A DNA stretch of 7,164 nt, from positions 1 to 7,164 of the forward strand of contig CAOKUH010000075.1 in the NCBI GenBank assembly GCA_948472605.1, given 5' to 3'. This document shows positions 1-4,792 of the stretch, one piece after another. The notes beneath the pieces are model-generated. The model saw nothing but the letters and a program-made list of their open reading frames with translations, was not told where the DNA came from and did no database searches. This DNA comes from an uncultured Mycoplasmatota bacterium (GTDB taxonomy: Bacteria > Bacillota_I > Bacilli_A > RF39 > UBA660). Every line of letters starts with the position of its first letter. The stretch's first letter is position 1. Made by a program: the position numbers and the translations under genes.

Positions 1-42
1 ATTTTTATTTATAAATTGCTTAAAAAAAGCGGACATTTTCAT
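1..42 (-). CDS. Possible 5' end of a further gene, cut by the window edge
   Basis: From an ATG at 42 the frame stays open for 14 codons to the window edge (MKMSAFFKQFINKN); the other two minus-strand frames are closed here. It begins 84 nt past the divIVA stop and after that gene's terminator, which fits a new transcription unit. A second ATG at 36 is an alternative start. There is no good ribosome binding site before either ATG, and only a weak promoter candidate (TATGAT at 71-66, poor -35). Fourteen codons are too few to identify a product. The call rests on the open frame and position only. Confidence 0.28.
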   Translation of the reverse strand, partial: MKMSAFFKQFINKN

Positions 43-93
43 AAAAAAGTCACAATATTTAGTTTATCATACATGTATTGCTATGCACAATAT

Positions 94-124
94 AAAAAAA
101 AATATAGGTATCTTTTACCTACAT
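94..124 (-). terminator. Intrinsic terminator after divIVA
   Basis: Read on the minus strand, 124-116 pairs with 110-102 in a 9-bp stem (core TAGGTA/TACCTA, one G-U) around a 5-nt loop, followed by a run of nine T (102-94; the first T also closes the stem). It starts two bases after the divIVA stop codon, so it ends the sepF-divIVA transcript. Confidence 0.85.
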
Positions 125-125
125 T

Positions 126-551
126 TTAATATTTATCTGCTATTTCATCTATGACTTCTATTTCCGTTTCAATACTTTGTTTAAATTTTCTTTTAAAATT
201 AACAACTCTTCGTTGTAATTCTTCAGCATCATGTTCTATTTCATTAGCTTTTATAAGAGCATCATTTATAATTCTTGAACCATTTTTTTTGGCTTCATCA
301 ACAATATTTTTTCCTTCTTCTCTAGCCATTCTTTTTATTTGATTTGAGGTATCTTCAGCAATTAAAATTGTCTTATTTAAAGTTTCTTCTAAATTTTGAT
401 ATTTAGCCAAATTATTTTTTAAATTTTCAATTTCGTTATCTTGAGCTTTAAGTTTACTAAGCATATTTTCATATTCTTTAGTATACTCTTTAACAAAATT
501 TCTTACTTCACTTTTATCAAAACCAAATAAACTTGTACTAAACTTATTCAT
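126..551 (-). CDS. divIVA: DivIVA-family cell-division/polarity coiled-coil protein
   Basis: DivIVA binds curved membrane at the septum and poles and recruits division or cell-wall partners. The 141-residue product matches the family end to end: an N-terminal lipid-binding segment (residues 4-28, FGFDKSEVRNFVKEYTKEYE), then a long heptad-rich coiled coil with the conserved NLEETLNKTILIAED (53-67) and GSRIINDAL (91-99) blocks. The start is secure: an in-frame TGA lies two codons upstream and GAGG (561-558) sits 6 nt before the ATG. Compared with B. subtilis DivIVA (from memory), about the first nine residues are missing, and the membrane-inserting Phe17-Arg18 pair is replaced by Leu8-Phe9. It lies 36 nt downstream of sepF, with which it is probably co-transcribed; in Bacillus, ylmG and ylmH usually lie between them. 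A GpsB-like paralogue is less likely because the body matches DivIVA. Confidence 0.93.
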   Translation of the reverse strand: MNKFSTSLFGFDKSEVRNFVKEYTKEYENMLSKLKAQDNEIENLKNNLAKYQNLEETLNKTILIAEDTSNQIKRMAREEGKNIVDEAKKNGSRIINDALIKANEIEHDAEELQRRVVNFKRKFKQSIETEIEVIDEIADKY

Positions 552-587
552 ACCTCACCTCAAATCTCTAAACAACTTTTTATTATT

Positions 588-995
588 TTACCATTCCATT
601 TCAGAATCTTCATCATTCTTGGCTTTATCTGCATCATCAGATATTTTACCTTGAATATTAACATTTTTAGGAGTGCATAAATAAATTCCTACACCTATTT
701 TTTGCATTTTCCCTCCAATTGAATAAATACATCCACTTAAGAAATCAATTATTCTTTTTGCTTGGGCTGATGTTACTCTTTTTAAATTAACTACCACACT
801 ATTTCTATTTTTTAAATGATCTGCTATTTGTTGACTTTCAGAATAAGCACGTGGCTCCATCAAAATCATTTTATTGCCAGTCTTATCTGCTTCTTTTAAA
901 GCATCATCTTCACTTACAGCATAATATTCATCTTCAGTTCCTAGTAGATTATCCTCTTCATCAGAAAATATTTTTTTTAGTTTACTTAATGCCAT
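588..995 (-). CDS. sepF: SepF, FtsZ-associated cell-division protein
   Basis: SepF anchors FtsZ filaments to the membrane and shapes the septum in Gram-positive bacteria. The 135-residue product has the three usual parts. An amphipathic N-terminal membrane helix (MALSKLKKIF) is followed by an acidic linker (12-40). The SepF/DUF552 core (about 42-118) shows MILMEPRAYSESQQIADHLK, VVVNLKRV, AKRIIDFLSG and the glycine-rich YSIGGKMQKIG turn needed for dimer/polymer contacts. The tail (120-135) is acidic and ends in Trp (TGG). GAGG lies 6 nt before the ATG. The gene has its own promoter and is the first gene of a sepF-divIVA pair; ylmE and ftsZ, its usual upstream neighbours, are not in the window. 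The assignment is firm. Confidence 0.96.
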   Translation of the reverse strand: MALSKLKKIFSDEEDNLLGTEDEYYAVSEDDALKEADKTGNKMILMEPRAYSESQQIADHLKNRNSVVVNLKRVTSAQAKRIIDFLSGCIYSIGGKMQKIGVGIYLCTPKNVNIQGKISDDADKAKNDEDSEMEW

Positions 996-1030
996 AATTA
1001 TCCTCTTTTCTAATTACTATTCTCTATTTA

Positions 1031-1059
1031 ATAATAACAAATAATTATATATTTTTCAA
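1031..1059 (-). promoter_or_regulatory. sepF-divIVA promoter (sigma-A type)
   Basis: On the minus strand TTGAAA (1059-1054) is separated by exactly 17 bp from TATTAT (1036-1031), with an extended -10 TG (1039-1038) in front. The predicted start near 1024 gives a leader of about 29 nt to the sepF ATG. It lies just after the terminator of the preceding gene. Confidence 0.7.
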
Positions 1060-1080
1060 TTATAAGTTCTATAATAAACC

Positions 1081-1110
1081 AAAAAGACAAGACTAAATTA
1101 TCTTCTTGCC
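1081..1110 (-). terminator. Intrinsic terminator of the glyS-405-aa gene unit
   Basis: Minus-strand GGCAAGA (1110-1104) pairs with TCTTGTC (1092-1086), 7 bp with one G-U, around an 11-nt loop, followed directly by five T (1085-1081). Pairing can extend outward into the T run. The upstream arm is the end of the coding sequence and the TAA stop (1100-1098) lies in the loop. It separates the glyS transcript from sepF. Confidence 0.7.
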
Positions 1111-2315
1111 TCAGTATCAAAGAATCCATCTGGAATATTTAAACCATATTCTTTTAGTGTATCTAAACTTAGATTAATTTGTTCTTGATATACTTCTTTT
1201 AAACTTAACTTATCGTTATCTTCTAATAGAATATATTCATTAATTAAAGAACTTACTTCATTTAATGTATTTTGGATTAAAGAAAAATAAGCAACATATC
1301 TAATATCATTTTGATAAAAAACATTTGTAATAAAATCCATAAATATATTATTATCTACACTAAGTAATTCTTGTTTCGTATTATCATATCTAATTTGTTT
1401 TAATCTTTGATTATTAACTAGAATGTTATTCTTTATTTGTGATGCCTCTTCTGGTGTATATAGCTTTCCTAAAATAATTAATATTTTTTCATAATCCTCA
1501 TCTTTAATTATTTCATCGTCTTTGTAATAATGATTCATTTCTTCAAATAAAGCTCTTTTTCTTTCATTTTCTTCTTTTTCAGAAATGGTCTTTCCTAAAG
1601 ATATTTTAGGTAGTTCTATTTTTTCATTTTTTTCTTTTTTTTCAACTTTTGATTCATCAATTTCTTCATGTTTGGCATTTTTTATTATGTCTAATTTAAT
1701 TTGCTCTATTAAATCGTCATTTATATCAAAATATTTTAAAAATCCTAATTGATTGGCATAAAAAATATCTTTTTTTTGATATTTTTCCATATCTATAACT
1801 ATGCTTTTTAAAGAATCAAAAAAATCTTCAAGATGTTTTTCCTTTTCTTTTTCCGATAATTTTTCTTTTTCAGATGTCATTTTCATTTCAATACTAAAAC
1901 CATTTAACCTATTATTAACTATATAATTAGAAGCTTCAATTCCTTCATTTGTTGTAGCAATTAATACTTTATACTTTTCAACAAAGGCTTTCTTATTATT
2001 TGGATTTTTATAAAATAATATAAAATTAGTAATATACCAGTTAGTAAAATAAATAATATCTTTAATCTTAACATCTATAATATTAAATCTATCAAAAATC
2101 ACCTCAGGTTTTAAATATAACCATATAGAAAGTTCTTTTTTACAATATTCAGTATTTTTAACATTAAAAGTGTCTAATATATGAAGGTAAACATAATCTA
2201 ATGCATCTAAAGACATCGCATTATTATCATTAACTTTTTCATGTTTAATGCTTATCTTAAGATTTGCTAAATCTCCAACTATTTTATTAAGTATTTCTTG
2301 TATTTTTCTATTCAT
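1098..2315 (-). CDS. Unrecognised 405-aa soluble, mostly helical protein
   Basis: I do not recognise a family. The product has no signal peptide, membrane segment or evident catalytic motif, and only one cysteine (58). Two blocks can be seen. Residues 1-210 are helix-like with aromatic clusters (for example IIYFTNWYITNFILFYKN, 87-104), interrupted by a Glu/Lys-rich repeat around 148-162 (SEKEKLSEKEKEK). A charged, probably disordered linker (215-255) then leads to a second helical block (255-395) with a TPEEASQIKNN segment (287-297). The start follows a modest GGTGA six nt before the ATG. It begins 28 nt after the glyS stop with no promoter or terminator between, so it should be transcribed with glyS under T-box control. 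Codon use and base composition look like those of its neighbours, giving no sign of recent transfer. A structural or scaffold role is possible, but no function can be assigned. Confidence 0.85.
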   Translation of the reverse strand: MNRKIQEILNKIVGDLANLKISIKHEKVNDNNAMSLDALDYVYLHILDTFNVKNTEYCKKELSIWLYLKPEVIFDRFNIIDVKIKDIIYFTNWYITNFILFYKNPNNKKAFVEKYKVLIATTNEGIEASNYIVNNRLNGFSIEMKMTSEKEKLSEKEKEKHLEDFFDSLKSIVIDMEKYQKKDIFYANQLGFLKYFDINDDLIEQIKLDIIKNAKHEEIDESKVEKKEKNEKIELPKISLGKTISEKEENERKRALFEEMNHYYKDDEIIKDEDYEKILIILGKLYTPEEASQIKNNILVNNQRLKQIRYDNTKQELLSVDNNIFMDFITNVFYQNDIRYVAYFSLIQNTLNEVSSLINEYILLEDNDKLSLKEVYQEQINLSLDTLKEYGLNIPDGFFDTEARR

Positions 2316-2343
2316 AATTTTTCACCAAAACCATTTTATTAAC

Positions 2344-3726
2344 TTAAAATCTAATTTTTGAACTAATATACGCTTCTAAATCTTTTATGTCAAGTTTTAT
2401 TTGTTCCATCGTATCTCTATCTCTTATGGTAACAATATTTTGGTTTAATGTTTCATCATCTATAGTTATGCAAAAAGGTGTTCCAATAGCATCACTTCTA
2501 CGATATCTTTTGCCAATTGATCCTGATTCATCATAACTACATTCAAAATATCTTGATAAATTAGCAAAAATACTTTGAGCTTTTTCGGCATGAATTTTTT
2601 TGATTAATGGTAAAATCGTTACTTTAATAGGTGCTAAATAAGGATGTATTTTTAATATTTCTCTTTCTTCACCATTTTCTAAAATTTCTTTTTGGTAAGC
2701 GTTTGTTAATATTGCTAAAAATAAACGATCTACTCCTACTGATGGTTCAATAACATATGGTAAATATTTCTCATTAGTTTCAGGATCTAAATAACGAAGA
2801 TCAGTTTTAGAATGTTCCATATGAACTCCTAAATCATAATCAGTTCGATCTGCTATTCCCCATAATTCTCCCCATCCCATAGGAAATAAAAACTCTATAT
2901 CAGTTGTTGCTTTACTATAAAATGATAATTCTTCTTTAGCATGGTCTCGATATCTTAAGTTTTCTTTTTTTAAGCCTAAATCTTTTAAAAAGTCTAAGCA
3001 ATAATTTTTCCAATAGCCAAACCATTCTAAATCAGTATTAGGTTTACAAAAAAATTCTAATTCCATTTGTTCAAATTCACGAGTACGAAATATAAAATTA
3101 CCAGGAGTTATTTCATTTCGAAAGCTTTTACCAATTTGGCCTATACCAAAAGGGATTTTAGTTCTCATACTTCTTGCAACATTTAAAAAATTAACAAATA
3201 TTCCTTGAGCTGTTTCACCTCTTAAATAAACTTTACTTTTAGCATCTTCGGTTACTCCTTGGTGTGTTTCAAATAATAAATTAAATTTTCGAATTGGTGT
3301 AAAATCAGTTCCCCCACATTTTGGACAAGGTATATTCTCGGCTTTTATAAAATTTTCTAATTTTTCATTATCCCAACCATCTCCTGTTTCACGACCATTT
3401 GTAAAATCTTCAATTAATTTATCAGCTCTTTCACGAGATTTACATTTTTTACAATCAATTAAAGGATCAGCAAAGGATGCAACATGCCCACTAGCTACCC
3501 ATACTTCAGGATTCATAAGAATAGCACTATCAAGACCATAATTATATAAGTTTTCTCTTATAAATCTTTGCCACCAAGCATTTTTTATATTATTTTTTAA
3601 TTCTCTTCCTAATGGTCCATAATCCCAAGTATTAGATAATCCTCCATAAATCTCACTTCCTTGAAAGATAAAACCATATTGTTTACAATAATTAACTATT
3701 GTGTCCATTGTTATTTTTTTATTCAT
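2344..3726 (-). CDS. glyS: Glycyl-tRNA synthetase, dimeric alpha2 (class IIa) type
   Basis: Charges tRNA-Gly with glycine using ATP in the cytoplasm. The 460-residue product is full length for the single-chain bacterial type, as opposed to the alpha2-beta2 GlyQ/GlyS form. Visible parts are: the N-terminal motif-1 region (QGSEIYGGLSNTWDYGPLG, 22-40); a zinc-ribbon insertion with Cys92/Cys95 and Cys134/Cys137; motif 2 with FRNEI (202-206) and RTREFEQMELEFF (214-226); motif 3 EPSVGVDR (327-334); and a C-terminal HGTP anticodon-binding domain (about 360-455) containing GKRYRRSDAIGTPFCITID. All nine tryptophans are TGG codons. AAGGAGG (3739-3733) is spaced 6 nt from the ATG. A T-box leader lies immediately upstream, so expression should rise when uncharged tRNA-Gly accumulates. 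The 405-aa gene follows at 28 nt. Confidence 0.98.
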   Translation of the reverse strand: MNKKITMDTIVNYCKQYGFIFQGSEIYGGLSNTWDYGPLGRELKNNIKNAWWQRFIRENLYNYGLDSAILMNPEVWVASGHVASFADPLIDCKKCKSRERADKLIEDFTNGRETGDGWDNEKLENFIKAENIPCPKCGGTDFTPIRKFNLLFETHQGVTEDAKSKVYLRGETAQGIFVNFLNVARSMRTKIPFGIGQIGKSFRNEITPGNFIFRTREFEQMELEFFCKPNTDLEWFGYWKNYCLDFLKDLGLKKENLRYRDHAKEELSFYSKATTDIEFLFPMGWGELWGIADRTDYDLGVHMEHSKTDLRYLDPETNEKYLPYVIEPSVGVDRLFLAILTNAYQKEILENGEEREILKIHPYLAPIKVTILPLIKKIHAEKAQSIFANLSRYFECSYDESGSIGKRYRRSDAIGTPFCITIDDETLNQNIVTIRDRDTMEQIKLDIKDLEAYISSKIRF

Positions 3727-3739
3727 TTTTTTCCTCCTT

Positions 3740-3810
3740 AAAAAAACACTAAAGAATAACTAGGGACGAACTTTTAAAATCCGCGGTTCCACCCTATTTA
3801 TTCTTTAGTG
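3740..3810 (-). terminator. Regulated terminator of the glyS T-box
   Basis: Minus-strand 3810-3792 pairs with 3765-3747 over 19 positions with a single mismatch (A/G), followed by seven T (3746-3740). The 26-nt interior (3791-3766) contains the T-box bulge and can pair further (GCGGA with TTCGT). The AGGG/CCCT pairs are therefore shared by antiterminator and terminator, unlike common T-boxes where the terminator uses the CGTCCCT strand with sequence further downstream. The ribosome binding site starts right after the T run and is not sequestered, which points to transcriptional control. Confidence 0.85.
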
Positions 3811-3831
3811 AATCACCTTTATTTTTTATAT

Positions 3832-3861
3832 AGCTCCGAGTTTTCCAGGCTCATCTTCGCT
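3832..3861 (-). other. K-turn-like mini-hairpin in the glyS leader (candidate reduced Stem I)
   Basis: On the minus strand: AGC (3861-3859), bulge GAA (3858-3856), GA (3855-3854), TGAG (3853-3850), loop CCTGGAAAA (3849-3841), CTCG (3840-3837), GA (3836-3835), GCT (3834-3832). This is the arrangement of a kink-turn: C-stem, 3-nt bulge, tandem sheared G-A pairs, then the second stem. T-box Stem I normally carries a K-turn below the specifier loop. Here the loop itself offers GGA, a glycine codon, followed by A. The fold was worked out by eye and both stems are short. Confidence 0.45.
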
Positions 3862-3872
3862 TGTATATTTAA

Positions 3873-3901
3873 ATTATATGCAAAAGTATTATAAATTGCA
3901 A
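3873..3901 (-). promoter_or_regulatory. glyS promoter (sigma-A type)
   Basis: Minus-strand TTGCAA (3901-3896), a 17-bp spacer, then a perfect TATAAT (3878-3873). The predicted start is near 3866. It lies between the pnp terminator and the T-box, so the T-box transcript starts here rather than reading in from upstream. Other TATAAT-like hexamers nearby lack a usable -35. Confidence 0.7.
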
Positions 3902-3921
3902 GTTTTTTATTATAGTTAAGC

Positions 3922-3954
3922 AAAATAAAAGAACACTTATGGTTCCTTTATTTT
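3922..3954 (-). terminator. Intrinsic terminator overlapping the pnp stop codon
   Basis: Minus-strand AAAATAAAGGAAC (3954-3942) pairs with GTTCTTTTATTTT (3934-3922): 13 bp with one G-U, 7-nt loop. The T-rich descending arm supplies the U tract. The TAA stop (3950-3948) is inside the stem. The A-rich/T-rich symmetry would also allow it to stop plus-strand transcription. Confidence 0.8.
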
Positions 3955-4691
3955 ATGATTGATTCTAAGGCTAAAGTAATAGATTCATTTAGTGATTTTT
4001 CACGGTCTTCTTGACTCATAAATGTTTCACTAAATTTACTATCAACAACGGTTAGAATACAAGATGCTTGCTTATCAAAAGAATCTGCTATATGAAATAA
4101 AGCAAATGCTTCCATTTCGCCAGCTATAATTTTGATATTTTTAGGTACTCGATTTAAAATAGCTTCATGATTGCTATAAAAATCAAAATTTTCTGTAGTC
4201 ATAACTGTTCCAGTTGTTATGTGAGTTCCTAATTCTTTACTAGTAGCAATAATATTTTTGTTTAATTCTTTACTAGGTAACACTAAATGAGTTGGATCTC
4301 CATTATAAGCATAGGCAAAGTTTCCTTCATTATAAGAACTATCTGCCAAAATAATATCAGGAATATTTAATTTAGGATCTAAACCTCCACAAGTACCTAC
4401 TCTAATTATTTTTTCGACTCCAAAAAAATAAAATAGTTCGAATGCATAAATACTCATACTAGGCATTCCCATTCCTGATCCCATAACAGTTAATCTTACT
4501 CCTTTGTAAGTTCCTGTATAAGCAAACATATTTCTTGTATCACTAACAAGTTTTGCTTCACTTAAAAAGTTCTCAGCAATATATTTTGCTCGTAGTGGAT
4601 CTCCAGGCATTACCACGATTGGGGCAATATCTTCACTTCCACAATTTATGTGAGCTGGTTTTATATGCTCTAAAACTTTTGGTGCCTTCAC
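3948..4691 (-). CDS. deoD: Purine nucleoside phosphorylase, DeoD (hexameric) type
   Basis: Cleaves purine (deoxy)ribonucleosides with phosphate to free base and (deoxy)ribose-1-phosphate in nucleoside salvage. The start is set at the GTG at 4691: AAGGAG (4705-4700) is 8 nt upstream of it, whereas it abuts the GTG at 4700 with no spacing. The product is then 247 residues. Key residues can be aligned with E. coli DeoD: His14 (HIN), phosphate-binding Gly30 and Arg34 in MPGDPLRAKYIAE, Arg97 in RVGTCGG, the nucleoside-binding GEMEA (191-195), catalytic Asp217 in VVDSKF, and Arg230. About ten extra residues precede the usual N-terminal HIN motif. The usual Ser before the catalytic Asp is Val216. 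It has its own promoter and terminator and no other salvage gene beside it. A related nucleoside specificity within the DeoD family cannot be excluded. Confidence 0.95.
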   Translation of the reverse strand: MKAPKVLEHIKPAHINCGSEDIAPIVVMPGDPLRAKYIAENFLSEAKLVSDTRNMFAYTGTYKGVRLTVMGSGMGMPSMSIYAFELFYFFGVEKIIRVGTCGGLDPKLNIPDIILADSSYNEGNFAYAYNGDPTHLVLPSKELNKNIIATSKELGTHITTGTVMTTENFDFYSNHEAILNRVPKNIKIIAGEMEAFALFHIADSFDKQASCILTVVDSKFSETFMSQEDREKSLNESITLALESIIK

Positions 4692-4710
4692 AATAATCAC
4701 TCCTTATTTT

Positions 4711-4726
4711 ATTCTACTAGTAGTAT
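4711..4726. repeat. Palindrome at the pnp transcription start (candidate operator)
   Basis: CTACTAGTAG (4714-4723) is a perfect 10-bp palindrome, extending to an imperfect 16-mer (AT-N-core-N-AT). It overlaps the -10 and predicted start of the pnp promoter, where a dimeric repressor would block transcription. No regulator gene is present in the window, so the role is inference. Confidence 0.45.
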
Positions 4727-4750
4727 ATCAAAAAAAAGTAAAGTTATAAA
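4722..4750 (-). promoter_or_regulatory. Candidate pnp promoter
   Basis: Minus-strand TTTATA (4750-4745), 17-bp spacer, TATACT (4727-4722, five of six consensus). The predicted start near 4714 leaves a short leader carrying AAGGAG. The -35 lies in the loop of the preceding terminator, so terminator and promoter share sequence. Confidence 0.45.
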
Positions 4751-4768
4751 TATTTTTACTTTACTTTT
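4730..4768 (-). terminator. Intrinsic terminator after the U32 gene
   Basis: Minus-strand AAAAGTAAAGT (4768-4758) pairs perfectly with ACTTTACTTTT (4744-4734), 11 bp, around a 13-nt loop, and the T run continues to 4730 (eight T in all). It begins 25 nt after the U32 stop. The stem has few G-C pairs, but the pairing is exact. Confidence 0.8.
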
Positions 4769-4792
4769 ACTTTTGTTTACTAAAAATTTACA

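Larger units (their letters stand above)
3740..3866 (-). promoter_or_regulatory. Glycine T-box leader of glyS (short form)
   Basis: The diagnostic T-box AGGGTGGAACCGCGG is exact at 3795-3781, with the matching 3' antiterminator strand CGTCCCT at 3767-3761. The bulge reads TGGA (3791-3788), which pairs with UCCA at the 3' end of a tRNA with U73, as expected for bacterial tRNA-Gly. A terminator follows and then the glyS ribosome binding site. The leader is unusually short. From the predicted start near 3866 only about 70 nt precede the T-box, and no standard Stem I (AG bulge, GNUG loop, GGC specifier) is visible. In its place a small hairpin (3861-3832) has K-turn features and a GGA in its loop. 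That the element senses tRNA-Gly is well supported; how it does so is inference. Confidence 0.9.

Noticed and set aside
151..342. Plus-strand open frame of 63 codons
   Set aside because: Antisense to the DivIVA coiled coil; its hydrophobic appearance is the expected complement of a Lys/Glu-rich protein.
2344..3726. UGA-as-tryptophan (mycoplasma) code
   Set aside because: All nine GlyRS tryptophans, at conserved places, are TGG, and every gene ends at its expected length with TAA or TAG under the standard code.
3814..3816. GGT (3817-3815) in the glyS leader as the specifier codon
   Set aside because: It lies in a small GGTG-ATT-CACT hairpin next to the terminator rather than in a specifier-like loop; GGA in the K-turn hairpin is the better-placed glycine codon, though neither is proven.
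4745..4790. AAAAGTA-type tandem repeats after the U32 gene
   Set aside because: The repetition is explained by the terminator arms and local AT-rich sequence; there are too few regular units for a functional repeat array.
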